From: Corynebacterium sputi DSM 45148
GTDB taxonomy: Bacteria; Actinomycetota; Actinomycetes; Mycobacteriales; Mycobacteriaceae
Assembly (NCBI RefSeq): GCF_000427865.1
Contig: NZ_ATYV01000010.1
Location: 89,539 to 153,538 of the forward strand
Reading direction: 5' to 3'
Length of the DNA: 64,000 bases
Positions 49,026-59,200 of this stretch are shown here, in pieces. The translations under genes were made by a program, and so were the position numbers. Every line of letters starts with the position of its first letter. Position 1 is the stretch's first letter. The notes below the pieces were generated by a model. That model did no database searches and was not told the origin of the DNA. It saw nothing but the letters and a program-made list of their open reading frames with translations.

Positions 49026-50638
49026 GTGGCCGGGTCATCGTCCTGTGGCTGCCGGACTGGCCGGTGCAGGCAGCACGGCTGGCTGAGGGAGAGATTGCGA
49101 ACGATCCTGCGGAGGCTACTGCCGTGCCGATGGCTGTGGTTGCGGACAATCAGGTCATTGCCTGCAACGCTGCAGCCAGGCGGGGTGGAGTGGGGCGCGG
49201 ACAGAGGCGTCGTCACGCGCAGGCGAGGTGTCCCTCGCTGCAGGTGTTCGCCGCGGATCCAGTGCGAGACGCGCAGTTTTTCGAGCCGGTGCTCGCCGCC
49301 GTGGAGAACGTCTCCGCTGGTGTGGAGGCGCTGCGCCCGGGGCTGATCGCCGTATCTGCGGGCCCGCCTACGCGCTATTACGGCGGGGAGGGCAAAGCCC
49401 TCGAGATGCTTATCGACGCCACCGCTCTCACCGCCACCGACTCCTTTTCGGGCATCGCCGATGATTTGGTGACCGCGGTTCTCGCGGCACGTCGCGGGGT
49501 GGTCGTGCCGGAGGGCGCCTCTGGGACGTTCTTGTCCGGGATCACCCTGCGGGAGGTCGCAGCGGAGGAGACCCTGGAGTTTCCCGAGGAATTGGTGCGC
49601 ACATGGGATCAGCTGGGTCTGCGCACGTTGGGTGATGTGGCGGCACTGCCGGGACGGGACGTCGCGAGCCGGTTTGGTGTGGAAGGAGCTCGCTGGCATG
49701 GATTGGCTAGGGGAGACGGTGAACGACGGGTCTCACCTCGTGGAGTGCCCCGCGATCTGGCGGTGCACCACCGGCCGGAAGAGCCGATCACGCGTGTCGA
49801 TGTCGCCGCGTTCCTGGCACGTTCCCTCGCCGCGGAGGCACACTCCCGGCTGTACGACGCATCGCTGACCTCTACTCGCCTCTCCATCTCCGTGACCATG
49901 GACGACGGTGCGGAAATGACAAGAATCTGGCGGTGCGCCGGGCCATTGACCGAAGCGGCGACGGCAGACCGGGTGCGGTGGCAGCTCGATGGATGGCTGT
50001 CGGCCCGGGCGATCGCCGGTGATGGGCCTGACGAGGACTCCGAAGATGCAGAGCCTGGACGTGGCATTGTCGAAATCGTCCTGGAACCGCTGGACGCTGT
50101 GCCGGCAGGTGTCATCCGCGATGCGCTCTGGGGTGGTGTCGATGAGGCATCCGAACGAGCCGAACGGGTGGCAGTGCGTATCCAAGGACTGCTCGGGACG
50201 GACGCGGTGCAGCACCTCGTAGCGGTCGGAGGTCGTGGCCCTGCCGAGCGGGTGCTGCCGCTGCCGGTGGGTGAAGCAGCCCCAGATCAACCGGCGGGCG
50301 AGTGGCCCGGAGCCCTCCCGGCGCCGTCGCCGGCAGTGACTTATTCAGTGACCGCGGCGGAGGGCCATGTGGAACTGGAGGACACCTCCGGCCACGCAGT
50401 GGCGGTGACCGGGCGTGGCTTTGTCACCGGAGATCCAGCCGTCCTCGTGTCACCCCGAGGCCGATTCCCCGTGACCGGTTGGGCAGGGCCGTGGCCGGTC
50501 GACGAGCGCTGGTGGTCCTGCGGGGATGCGTGGCGTGGGGCGCGGCTGCAGGTCAGCGTCGATGGCCGCTCCGGGCCGGAGGCCTACCTGCTTATCGGGT
50601 CCGCCGGCAGATGGCGGGTCGAGGGAACCTACCGCTAG
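49022..50638 (+). CDS. imuB: ImuB, Y-family polymerase-like mutasome adaptor
   Basis: A 538-residue Y-family DNA polymerase homologue. The start MSGRVIVLWLPDWPV replaces the usual catalytic metal-binding Asp-x-Asp motif, so it is expected to be non-polymerising, as in M. tuberculosis, where ImuB bridges the beta clamp to DnaE2. The fold remains visible in FSGIADDLVTAVLAA and LRTLGDVAALPGRDVASRFG. The GTG at 49022 overlaps the imuA' stop (GTGA). Converges with a lipoprotein gene, the two ends overlapping by four bases. Confidence 0.92.
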   Translation: MSGRVIVLWLPDWPVQAARLAEGEIANDPAEATAVPMAVVADNQVIACNAAARRGGVGRGQRRRHAQARCPSLQVFAADPVRDAQFFEPVLAAVENVSAGVEALRPGLIAVSAGPPTRYYGGEGKALEMLIDATALTATDSFSGIADDLVTAVLAARRGVVVPEGASGTFLSGITLREVAAEETLEFPEELVRTWDQLGLRTLGDVAALPGRDVASRFGVEGARWHGLARGDGERRVSPRGVPRDLAVHHRPEEPITRVDVAAFLARSLAAEAHSRLYDASLTSTRLSISVTMDDGAEMTRIWRCAGPLTEAATADRVRWQLDGWLSARAIAGDGPDEDSEDAEPGRGIVEIVLEPLDAVPAGVIRDALWGGVDEASERAERVAVRIQGLLGTDAVQHLVAVGGRGPAERVLPLPVGEAAPDQPAGEWPGALPAPSPAVTYSVTAAEGHVELEDTSGHAVAVTGRGFVTGDPAVLVSPRGRFPVTGWAGPWPVDERWWSCGDAWRGARLQVSVDGRSGPEAYLLIGSAGRWRVEGTYR

Positions 50639-51366
50639 GTCTGGAAGTCGATCACTAGGCGGTGCGGCCCATTGAGGGAGAAGATCCGGTATGGGCGCTC
50701 GCCACCGCTGAGGGAGATGACGAACGGGACGGAGCCCTCCCACCAGCCGTCACCCTTGGCTTGAACGACCGCGGAGGTATCCCGAGGATTCACCCCGGTG
50801 TCAGTGATGTCTGGGTATCCAGAGCCGTAGGGCGAGGTGATTCCATAGAGATTCACCTGAAGTGCGGTGTCACCTGGATGGGAAATCGGCACGTCTGAGG
50901 CCCCATCCGACGGCGCACTGGTGTACCCGGCTGACCATCCCACCTGGCCTGATCCAGAGAACTCGATCACCACTCGGTCGTACCCGGCATGTCCGGCGCT
51001 GCGGATAGAGACCATGGATTCCCGCCCAGACCTGTCGTCGTGGGACTGGTTTTGCGTCGAGAAGCCGAGATCCTCCGGCCGCGAGGGATTGATGGTCTCG
51101 GTGATTGATCCCGGATTAGCGGTGGAACCACCGCCGGAACTGCCCTGGGTTGGGTCGACGGTTGTCTCGTCTGTCCAGGTGTCCTCGTCGGCGATGACAG
51201 TGAGACCGTCCTCGTTGGTCTCCTCGTTGGTGGCACCGGGGATGAAGGACCCGAGCGCCTCTAGGGGACCGTCCGCCGAACATGCGGTACCGAACGCGAG
51301 CAAGGACGCCGTGGTGGCCGCAAGAACGATTCGCGACATGCGATGGGAACGGGCCGGGCTGGTCAT
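50635..51366 (-). CDS. AMIN-like domain lipoprotein (paralogue 1)
   Basis: A 243-residue probable lipoprotein: signal sequence ending LLAFGTACS, an acidic Ser/Thr/Gly linker (residues 30-95), and a C-terminal beta-rich domain of about 135 residues. The domain motifs YDRVVIEFSG, GWSAGY, HPGDTALQVNL and PYRIFSLNGPHRLVIDFQT match its neighbour. Related to the AMIN-like domain family of actinobacterial envelope proteins. Start may be Met1 or Met10. Function unknown; possibly glycan binding. Confidence 0.8.
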   Translation of the reverse strand: MTSPARSHRMSRIVLAATTASLLAFGTACSADGPLEALGSFIPGATNEETNEDGLTVIADEDTWTDETTVDPTQGSSGGGSTANPGSITETINPSRPEDLGFSTQNQSHDDRSGRESMVSIRSAGHAGYDRVVIEFSGSGQVGWSAGYTSAPSDGASDVPISHPGDTALQVNLYGITSPYGSGYPDITDTGVNPRDTSAVVQAKGDGWWEGSVPFVISLSGGERPYRIFSLNGPHRLVIDFQT

Positions 51367-51452
51367 CCCTCAATCGTAAGCCGCCCGATACCCCGGATCG
51401 AGGCATCGAGCGGGTGAACGCGACCCAGACCGGGCGAATTCGCCTACCGCGG

Positions 51453-52157
51453 CTAGGAGGACGTCTGTACGTCCACCACCAGTCGGTTCGGTCCCTCCAG
51501 TGCGAAGACACGGAACGGACGCTGCTCGCCGTCAACGGAGATAAGGAACTGTGCGTGTCCCTCGAAGATTCCGTGGCCGGAGACCCGCAGGATCGAGCCG
51601 GTGCCGGTGGGGTTGACCGAGCGGTTTGTCAGGTCGACGGTCTGCTCGGTGTCGAACGGGTACGCAATACCGAGAACGTCGACCATCAGCGCGGAGTCAC
51701 CCGGGTGCTCGATGGGGTAACCGCTGCCCATCTGAGTCGGCGGGTCCTCGTAGCGGACGAACCAACCGACATCGGGGCCGTCGAGTTCAAAGACCACGCG
51801 GTCGAAGCCGTCATTGGAACCGACTCGGACATCCGTGACCGAGAGGCCGGACATGTAATCCCAGTTCTCCTGCGGTGAGGTGGAGAAGTCCTCGGTCGGA
51901 GCCGGGTCTGGGTCGAGAGTTGCGGTAGCGGTGGGGCTGCCGGTCGCGGTTTCGGTCTCGGTGACGGTTTCGGTGGCACCGCCGGAGCCGTCCCCTTCTT
52001 CGGCATCTCGGAAGGAGAACGCCGACCGCATGTCCTGGCTCGTGTCCTGCTGATTGGAGTTATCCGAGGAACACGCGGCCGCGAATGCCAGCAGTGTCGC
52101 CGCGGAGAGGGCGAATACGGTGCGCGATGCGCGTCGTGGACGGGTTGCGGTGCTCAT
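51453..52157 (-). CDS. AMIN-like domain lipoprotein (paralogue 2)
   Basis: About 234 residues from the ATG at 52157; a longer reading to 52250 lacks signal-like sequence. A Tat- or Sec-like signal (RPRRASRTVFALSAATLLAFAAACSS) is split here as RPRRASRT and VFALSAATLLAFAAACSS. A Thr/Glu/Ala linker is followed by the same C-terminal domain as its neighbour (FDRVVFELDG, GWFVRY, HPGDSALMVDV, FRVFALEGPNRLVVDVQT). The pair arose by tandem duplication. Divergent from the sucrase/ferredoxin-like gene. Confidence 0.82.
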   Translation of the reverse strand: MSTATRPRRASRTVFALSAATLLAFAAACSSDNSNQQDTSQDMRSAFSFRDAEEGDGSGGATETVTETETATGSPTATATLDPDPAPTEDFSTSPQENWDYMSGLSVTDVRVGSNDGFDRVVFELDGPDVGWFVRYEDPPTQMGSGYPIEHPGDSALMVDVLGIAYPFDTEQTVDLTNRSVNPTGTGSILRVSGHGIFEGHAQFLISVDGEQRPFRVFALEGPNRLVVDVQTSS

Positions 52158-52240
52158 ACTTCGACCGTAATTGCGATAGGTACCGCTGTGCAACGGATGG
52201 GGCAGAAGGTTATCAACGTGAAACACAGTCGATAGCGCGA

Positions 52241-52267
52241 CTGACACCACACCTGCCCAATTACACT
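52241..52267 (+). promoter_or_regulatory. Leaderless promoter of the sucrase/ferredoxin-like gene
   Basis: CTGACA at 52241-52246 and TACACT at 52262-52267, 15 bases apart, with the ATG six bases further on. Confidence 0.45.
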
Positions 52268-52273
52268 GTGCTC

Positions 52274-53326
52274 ATGAGTGATGCGCTGAATGAGGCCGCC
52301 AACGCGGGGACCACCGCCGACTGCGATTCCCCGGCGCCGGGTCGACGCAGGCGCACCAGTGAACTAGTCAACCGACGCAGCCAAAGTGCAGCCACTGGTC
52401 CTACTGCATGCTCGGATGTGCCCGGTGAACCCCTCGCCGGCTCCGCGAAGACCGCGACGCTCTTTCTAGCACTAGAGAACACCGACTCCTGGAGTCACGA
52501 TGTGCTCGATGGTGGAGTGTTCGGTACAGAGCTCTCCGGCCGAATCAAGAAATGGCTCAAAGGGCGCGACGGAGCGCTGCAGCTAATTCGCCGCCCCGGC
52601 CGCGAAGGTCGAGTCATGGACGGTGACCCCGTCCTCTACATCGCACACTGCACCCCGGACCAGCCTGGTGGCGCGTGGATGGAAAAGCGCACCGTCACAG
52701 ACGTAGAGGAACTGCTGTCTCTCGATATTCGTCTTGGCCTCCCGACGCCCGGGGCCACCCGCACCACCGACCCGCTCCTTCTTGTGTGCACACATGGAAA
52801 GCGGGACGTGTGCTGTGCAGTGAAGGGCCGGCCTGTCGCGCAGGCACTGCACAACATTCATGGAGATCGTGTCTGGGAGACCTCCCACTCCAAGGGGCAC
52901 CGTTTCGCCCCGACGATGATCCTGCTGCCGTGGAACTACTCCTATGGGCGAATCAGCGTCGCCGAGACTGATCGCGTCATCCGCGAGGCAGCTGATTGCA
53001 GGCTCGATCCAGCCGGGTGCCGCGGCCGCGGTGTGTGGGAGGCGAAGGGACAGGTCGCTGAACTGGCGGTGCGCGAGATGGCCGGAGTGTGGGGTTTCGA
53101 CGATGTCGCGGCCGTCCGTGAGCCAGACGGCGAGATCGTGCACGTAACCCTGCGTAACGGCCGGCGGTTTGAGGTCACGCTAGTCACAACCGTCATCGAG
53201 GGTGTCATTAGCAGCTGCGGGGACTCCGCTGGCTCGAAGAAGGCGTGGATCGCTGACGCTGTCCATGAGATCGACCGGGCCCCGAAGGGGAACAGTGCGA
53301 CTGCTGGTGCTGGTCCGGAGTGCTGA
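52274..53326 (+). CDS. Sucrase/ferredoxin-like family protein
   Basis: A 350-residue protein of the Suc_Fer-like family (thioredoxin-like ferredoxin fold). The likely iron-sulfur or metal ligands are in LLVCTHGKRDVCCAVKG and ETSHSKGHRFAPTMILLPW. A disordered basic N terminus of about 55 residues precedes the domain (TLFLALENTDSWSHD). The start at 52274 is supported by the -10 box just upstream; the frame is open to 52085. Physiological role unknown. Confidence 0.82.
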   Translation: MSDALNEAANAGTTADCDSPAPGRRRRTSELVNRRSQSAATGPTACSDVPGEPLAGSAKTATLFLALENTDSWSHDVLDGGVFGTELSGRIKKWLKGRDGALQLIRRPGREGRVMDGDPVLYIAHCTPDQPGGAWMEKRTVTDVEELLSLDIRLGLPTPGATRTTDPLLLVCTHGKRDVCCAVKGRPVAQALHNIHGDRVWETSHSKGHRFAPTMILLPWNYSYGRISVAETDRVIREAADCRLDPAGCRGRGVWEAKGQVAELAVREMAGVWGFDDVAAVREPDGEIVHVTLRNGRRFEVTLVTTVIEGVISSCGDSAGSKKAWIADAVHEIDRAPKGNSATAGAGPEC

Positions 53327-53362
53327 GTGGGGGAGTGGAGGAAGGGGACGTCGGGAAGCAAA

Positions 53363-53394
53363 AATCGCCGCCCCGGAAAGAACCGGGACGGCGA
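53363..53394. terminator. Bidirectional terminator between the Suc_Fer-like gene and metI
   Basis: ATCGCCG-C-CCCGG and CCGGG-A-CGGCGAT form a stem with one mismatch and an AAAGAA loop. The minus strand ends with five T residues, so it mainly serves metQNI. A copy of the 11-mer lies beside it. Confidence 0.75.
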
Positions 53395-53408
53395 TCTGCA
53401 GACGGTAA

Positions 53409-54098
53409 CTAGCGGCGCATAATCTTGCGCGAGAGCCAGTTGCCCAGCAGCTGAGCGGCCTGCACCAGGATGATGATGAGGATCGTCGCTGCGATCGTCA
53501 CCTCCCAGTTGAAGGCGCGGTAACCGTAAACAATCGCGAAGTCACCGATGCCGCCGCCGCCGATATAACCGGCCATAGCGGACATATCCACCACCGCGAT
53601 GAACGCGAAGGTGTAGCCGAGGATCATCGGGCCGAGGGCCTCCGGAATGATCACGGTGCGGATGATTCGCCACGGAGACGCACCCATCGCGCGAGCAGCC
53701 TCGATGACACCGGGATCGATGGCCATGAGGTTCTGCTCGACCAGGCGAGCAATGGCGAACGACGCGGCGATGATCATGACGAAAATCGCCGCATTACTGC
53801 CGACAGTGGTGCCGACAACCATCAGCGTGATCGGACCCATCACTGCCACCAAGATGATGAACGGGATTGGCCGGATGAAGTTCACCAACACGTTGATGAA
53901 GGTGTTCAGCGGGCCAGAAGGCAGCAGTCCCGAACGCCTCGTGACGAACAGGAGCATGCCGAAGGCCAGCCCGATGATGCCCGCGAAGAGCATCGTGACG
54001 GTGACCATCCACAGCGTGTCGCCGAACGCGCGAAGCATGTTCGGGCCGATGATCGACCAGTTGGTGTCCGCGGCGAGCACAGTGGTGTTGGCGGTCAT
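53409..54098 (-). CDS. metI: Methionine ABC transporter permease
   Basis: Membrane channel of the methionine uptake transporter, 229 residues with five to six membrane helices and the EAA loop region EAARAMGASPWRIIRTVIIPEALGP (two adjoining parts). GYIGGGGIGDFAIVYGYRAFNWEV is typical of MetI. The ATG overlaps the metN stop. Last gene of metQ-metN-metI. Confidence 0.95.
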   Translation of the reverse strand: MTANTTVLAADTNWSIIGPNMLRAFGDTLWMVTVTMLFAGIIGLAFGMLLFVTRRSGLLPSGPLNTFINVLVNFIRPIPFIILVAVMGPITLMVVGTTVGSNAAIFVMIIAASFAIARLVEQNLMAIDPGVIEAARAMGASPWRIIRTVIIPEALGPMILGYTFAFIAVVDMSAMAGYIGGGGIGDFAIVYGYRAFNWEVTIAATILIIILVQAAQLLGNWLSRKIMRR

Positions 54099-55183
54099 CG
54101 AGTCACCTCCGTCTCGGTGTAGGTGTTCCAGGAAGTGAGCAGCTCCCGCACCGCGGCGGGATCAGCCGGGCCGCCGCCAGGTCCGGTCAGACGAACGGTG
54201 AGGCGACCAAAGGCGTGGGCCTGCACGTTCGCAACCGAACCATGGGCGACTGTGACCTCGACGCCAAGCGAGGAGGCGTCCTGGATCAGGCGGGTCAGCG
54301 GAACAGAGTCGTCAACCCGCACGGTGATCAGTTCACCTGCGCGACCGTCGTGGATGCTGGCGAGCTCGCGGCCTTCCGGGCGATCCCCGAGTGCGGTCGC
54401 GGCGAAACGCTGTGCCGTGGCAGTCGACGGGCTGGAGAAAATCTCCCGGACCGTGCCGCTATCGGCGACGGAGCCGTTTTCCATGATGACTACCCGGTCC
54501 GCGATCGCACGGACCACGGACATCTGGTGGGTGATCAGCACGATCGTCACACCGAACTCCCGGTTGACCTTTCGCAGGAGTTCGAGGACTCCGGCGGTGG
54601 TCTCCGGGTCGAGAGCCGAGGTGGCCTCGTCCGCCAGCAGCAGACGCGGGTTCGAGGCAAGCGCGCGGGCGATGCCGACACGTTGCTTCTGGCCGCCGGA
54701 GAGCTGCTCCGGATAGGCCTTGCCGCGGTCGCCTAGCCCGACGAAGTCCAGCAGTTCCTGGACTCGTGCCTGCCGGTCCTTCTTGGACATACCAGCCAGC
54801 TCCAGCGGGTACTCGACATTGCGAGCAACCGAGCGGGAGTGGAACAGGTTGAAGTGCTGGAAGATCATGCCGATTTCTCGGCGGATCGGGCGGAGCTGCT
54901 TCTCCTTGAGTCCGGCGATGTCTCGGCCGTCGATGAGGACGGAACCGGCGGTGGGCTGCTCCAGGCCGTTGACCAACCTGATCAGCGTGGACTTGCCCGC
55001 GCCGGAGTAGCCGATGACACCGAGGATTTCCCCGGAGCCGACGGATATGGAGACGTCCGACAAAGCTCGGACCTCACCCTTTTTGCCCTCGTTGAAGACC
55101 TTGTCGACGTGCCTGAACTCCACAGTCGCCCCAGACATGCCGGGGGTGGTGAGGGGTTCGAGGCCTTCGCGACTACTCGTCAT
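54095..55183 (-). CDS. metN: Methionine ABC transporter ATP-binding protein
   Basis: ATPase of the methionine importer, 362 residues. Walker A is GYSGAGKSTLIR, signature LSGGQKQRVGIAR, Walker B LLADEATSALDP. A C-terminal NIL regulatory domain (about 265-350) would sense internal methionine. The ATG at 55183 has GAGGA five bases upstream and overlaps the metQ end by 11 bases; a further in-frame extension to 55279 is not credible. Confidence 0.95.
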   Translation of the reverse strand: MTSSREGLEPLTTPGMSGATVEFRHVDKVFNEGKKGEVRALSDVSISVGSGEILGVIGYSGAGKSTLIRLVNGLEQPTAGSVLIDGRDIAGLKEKQLRPIRREIGMIFQHFNLFHSRSVARNVEYPLELAGMSKKDRQARVQELLDFVGLGDRGKAYPEQLSGGQKQRVGIARALASNPRLLLADEATSALDPETTAGVLELLRKVNREFGVTIVLITHQMSVVRAIADRVVIMENGSVADSGTVREIFSSPSTATAQRFAATALGDRPEGRELASIHDGRAGELITVRVDDSVPLTRLIQDASSLGVEVTVAHGSVANVQAHAFGRLTVRLTGPGGGPADPAAVRELLTSWNTYTETEVTR

Positions 55184-56069
55184 CGGGGTCCTCACGGAGC
55201 TGGGTCTCCGTGCGGTCGAGGATCTCCTGCAGGTCCTCCGGGGTGCGCTCGACGGCGACGGAGGTGCCACGGGAGTCACGCTCGACAGCCTCGGTGACCT
55301 CCGGGTCGTGCCACAGGCGGACGAGGGTCTGGATGTCCTCGTTGTCCTGGTTGACCGGGGTGGTCACGAAGACGTTGATGTACGGCTCAGCGGCCTCGTC
55401 GTTCGGGTTGTCCTCGAAGATCGCCGACTGCGGGTCGATGTTGGCGCGATCCAGGAAGGAGTTGTTGATGACGGCGGGCTTGCCCTCTTCGTAGACGCGC
55501 GGGGTCTGGGCGGCGTCGACCGGGGTGACCTGGACGGTGGAAGCGTCAGTGTTGACGTCCAGCGGGGTCGGGGTCAGGCTGTCGGTGTTCAGCTCGATCA
55601 GGCCGGCGGACTCCAGGACCTTCAGGGCGCGGCCCTGGTTGGAGGAGTCATTCGGGATGGCGACCTCGGTGCCCTCGGGGATCTCCTCGACGGAATCGCC
55701 GCCCTGCCAGAAGATGGCCAGCGGGACGATCTCGGAGGAGCCGACCGGAACCAGGTCCTCGTTGTTGCCGACGTTGTACTCAGCCAGGTACTGGATGTGC
55801 TGGAACAGGTTCACGTCGAGCTGTCCGGAAGCCAGTGCCGGATTGACCGACGGGTAGTCGCCGAACTCAACCACGTCGAGCTCGATGCCTTCTGCGGCGA
55901 CCTTCTCCTCGAAGATGCTCCAGGCTTCCTTCTCGCGGTCGGTGGTGCCGATGCGGATCGTGGCACCGTCGGCGAGGGGTTCTCCGGAGTTGTTGTCGGA
56001 GCCGCAGGCGGCCAGGCCCGCGGTCAGTGCGATGGCGGTGACTGCCGCACCGATGCGTCGCAGGTTCAT
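55173..56069 (-). CDS. metQ: Methionine-binding lipoprotein
   Basis: Substrate-binding protein of the methionine importer, 298 residues, lipid-anchored by LTAGLAACGS. NlpA-family sequence follows: IRIGTTDREKEAWSIFEEKV, VVEFGDYPSVNPAL, FQHIQYLAEYN, AIPNDSSNQGRALKVLE. The ATG at 56069 has GAGGAG seven bases upstream; the longer frame to 56414 has no signal peptide. First gene of the operon, with a McbR-like operator 76 bases upstream. Confidence 0.95.
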   Translation of the reverse strand: MNLRRIGAAVTAIALTAGLAACGSDNNSGEPLADGATIRIGTTDREKEAWSIFEEKVAAEGIELDVVEFGDYPSVNPALASGQLDVNLFQHIQYLAEYNVGNNEDLVPVGSSEIVPLAIFWQGGDSVEEIPEGTEVAIPNDSSNQGRALKVLESAGLIELNTDSLTPTPLDVNTDASTVQVTPVDAAQTPRVYEEGKPAVINNSFLDRANIDPQSAIFEDNPNDEAAEPYINVFVTTPVNQDNEDIQTLVRLWHDPEVTEAVERDSRGTSVAVERTPEDLQEILDRTETQLREDPDDE

Positions 56070-56144
56070 AGGGTTCTCCTCTGTGAAGTGGCCTGTGCCC
56101 TTGTCGGCCGTGACGGTTCGCCAACGGAGAGTGGGGCACGCAAC

Positions 56145-56160
56145 TAGACCAAGCTGTCTC
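56145..56160 (-). promoter_or_regulatory. McbR-like operator upstream of metQNI
   Basis: TAGAC-CAAGCT-GTCTC on the plus strand differs by only the final base from the Corynebacterium glutamicum McbR site TAGAC-N6-GTCTA. McbR represses methionine and cysteine genes, and metQ is a known target there. Confidence 0.65.
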
Positions 56161-56226
56161 TTAAGTGGGTTTACGTTAGCAGTTCTAACGGCGCACAGGA
56201 AAGAGTAACTCTCACTGTCGACATGT

Positions 56227-56242
56227 TCGAACAGAAGTGCGA
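56227..56242 (+). promoter_or_regulatory. LexA-like SOS box upstream of dnaE2
   Basis: TCGAAC-AGAA-GTGCGA matches 12 of 14 specified positions of TCGAACANNTGTTCGA and lies about 48 bases before the chosen dnaE2 start. Confidence 0.65.
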
Positions 56243-56289
56243 TGATGTCGGTGGTGGTGGTTAGGGTCCGCCGCATGGAGGACAGCAGG

Positions 56290-59200
56290 ATGGACAAGGT
56301 CAGTAGTGCACCGGGAGCAGAGGCAGGCGGAGCGCGTTCAGAGGCGCCGCTGTCCTGGTCACGGGTGGAAAAAATCCTCTCTGGACAGTCAGTGGGAACG
56401 CTGCGTCCGGGCACGGGTTTTAACGGATTCCGCCGGGAGGTAGTGAAGTCTCCGCGTTCGGCGGCTCAGGCGCCGGGCTCGCGCGGAGCGTGCACGGTAG
56501 AGCTGCACTGCCGGTCGTCGTATTCGTTCCTGCATGGCGCCTCTGACCCGGAGGCGATCGTCGAGGAAGCGGTGCGCTTGGGGCTGGAGACAGTCGGCAT
56601 CGCAGACCGGGACGGGTTCTATGGTGTGGCACGGTTCGCGGAGGCAGCAGCGGAGTACGGGCTGAAGACAATCATCGGTGCCGAGCTGTCGTTGCCGCAT
56701 GCCCCGCTCACGGTGCTCGCCCGCGGTCCGGAAGGATATCGGCGGCTCAGCCGGACCCTCGCCGCCGCGCACATGGCGCACCGTGACAAGGACGTGGTGG
56801 TGTACCCGTCGCTGGCGCGCCTTGGCGAGGCTGCGCATGGGCACTGGACCGTGCTCGCGGATGCCACCTGGATCCCGCACCTGCCCGAACTCATCGATGC
56901 GTTCGGTTCTGACCGCGTGGTCCTAGAGCATCGCATCCGCCTGGAACCGGCGGATGCTGATGATGAATGGGAACTAGAAGATGCTTCCCGACGTTTCCGT
57001 CTTCCCCGCATCATCACCTCCGCAGCGACCGCAGCCGCACCCGTGGATGCGCGGGCCGCGGGCGCCAAACATGCACTGGCCGAGCGGGACTCACTCGATG
57101 AGCATGTGGGGAAGATCCCGCCTGTGGGTGGTCGGTGGTTGCGCTCTCCGGCGGAATTGGATGCCCGGGCTCGGCATCTGCCTGGGGTCGTGGAGACAAC
57201 TGTCGCACTGGCAGAGGAGTGCGCCTTCACCCTCGACCTGATCGCCCCGAACCTGCCTGGCTGCGATGTTCCGGCAGGGGAGACTGAGGAGTCCTGGTTG
57301 CGCAGGCTCACCTGGGAAGGTGCAGAGAGGCGCTACGGGCAGGAGGCGGATGGTGAGGTGGCGGAGGACGTCGGGAAGCAAATTCGGCACGAACTGGACG
57401 TGATCGCTGGACTGGGTTTTCCCGGATATTTCCTGATCGTGCGAGATATCTGTGAGTTCTGTCGGGTCAACGGAATCATCGCGCAGGGGCGTGGATCGGC
57501 GGCGAACTCGGTGGTGTGTTTTGCCCTCGGGATCACCAACGTTGACCCGATCGGTGCGGGGCTGCTTTTCGAGCGGTTCCTCTCTTCAGAGCGCACCGGA
57601 CCGCCGGATATTGACCTGGATATCGAGTCCGGGCGTCGTGAAGAGGTGATCCAGCACGTCTACTCCACGTATGGACGCGGGCGGGCGGCGCAGGTAGCCA
57701 ACGTGATCACCTACCGGCGCCGTGGTGCATTGCGTGACGCTGCCCGGGCGCTGGGCCAGCCAGACGGCTTGGTCGACGGCTGGGTGAACAAAGTGACCGA
57801 ACCTCCCGAGGAAGTCCTTGAGCTGGCAGAGAAATTCCGTGGACAGCCGCGGCACCTGGGTATCCACTCCGGTGGCATGGTGCTGTGCGATCGGCCGATT
57901 GCCGATGTCGTGCCCATTGAGTGGGCCCGTATGGAGAACCGTTCCGTTCTGCAGTGGGACAAAGACGACTGCGCCGCGGCGGGACTGGTGAAGTTCGATC
58001 TACTGGGACTGGGCATGCTCGAGGCACTGCACCACTGCATCGACCTGATTGAGGAACACCAAGGTCGGCGCGTGGAGTTATGGGAGATCGGTGTGGATGA
58101 TCCTGCTGTGTATGACATGCTCTGCCGCGCCGACGCGGTGGGCGTGTTCCAGGTGGAGTCCCGCGCTCAGTTGTCGACGCTGCCGCGGCTGCGCCCACGC
58201 ACTTTTTTCGACCTGGTGGTGGAAGTCGCCTTGATCCGGCCAGGCCCGATCCAGGGCGGCAGCGTGCACCCGTATATCCGGCGGCGCAATGGTGAGGAGG
58301 AGGTTGTGTTCGACCACCCGGTGCTGAAAGGTGCACTGGGCAAGACTCTGGGCATCCCGCTGTTCCAGGAGCAGCTGATGCAGATCGCCGTCGACGCCGC
58401 CGGATTCACCGGCGCCGAGGCCGATTCGCTGCGCCGGGCGATGGGATCCAAGCGGTCGGTGAGCCGCATGGAGAAACTGAGGGCCCGGTTCATCAGCGGA
58501 TTATCGGACACCAATGGCATCGAAGGCGAGGTCGCGGACCGGCTGTGGGACAAGATCGTCGCCTTCGCCGCCTACGGTTTCCCCGAGTCGCATGCGCAGT
58601 CCTTCGCCTCAATCGTGTACTTCTCCGCGTGGTTCAAGTGCCACTACCCAGCGGAGTTCTGCGTAGCCCTGCTGCGTGCGCAACCGATGGGTTTTTACTC
58701 GCCACAGTCCCTGGGCGCTGACGCGCGGCGGCACGGAGTCGCCTGTGATGGGGTTAGTGTCAACGACTCTGGTGTCGAAGCGAACTGTCCCGGTGGGCGG
58801 ATCCGGCTTGGCCTGGGGTCGATCTCCAGCCTGGGGTCGGACGCAGCGAAGCGGATCGTGGCAGCGCGGGAGGCCGACGGTTCCTTCCGCGACATCGCTG
58901 ACCTATCGCGCCGGGCCGGGCTTTCGGTCTCCCATGTGGAGGCGCTGGCCCGGGCGGGGGCGGTGGAATGTCTGGGGATGGACCGCAGACAAGCATTGTG
59001 GGCGGCCGGAGTGGCCGCGACGGAGAACGACGGCATGCTGCCGGGGCTGACCGCCGTGACTGCGCCGTCGCTGCCTGGCATGTCCGAGTTTGAGCTGGCA
59101 GCGGCGGACCTGGCGGGCACTGGCGTGACACCAGGGGAGTACCCGGTGGCGGCATTGCGCTCTGAATTGGAGGCCGCCGGGGTGCTGTCTGCGACGCAGC

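Noticed and set aside
48169..49699. Long N-terminal extension of the minus-strand PAP2 frame
   Set aside because: Runs opposite imuA' and imuB, is Ser/Pro/Arg-rich and has no domain.
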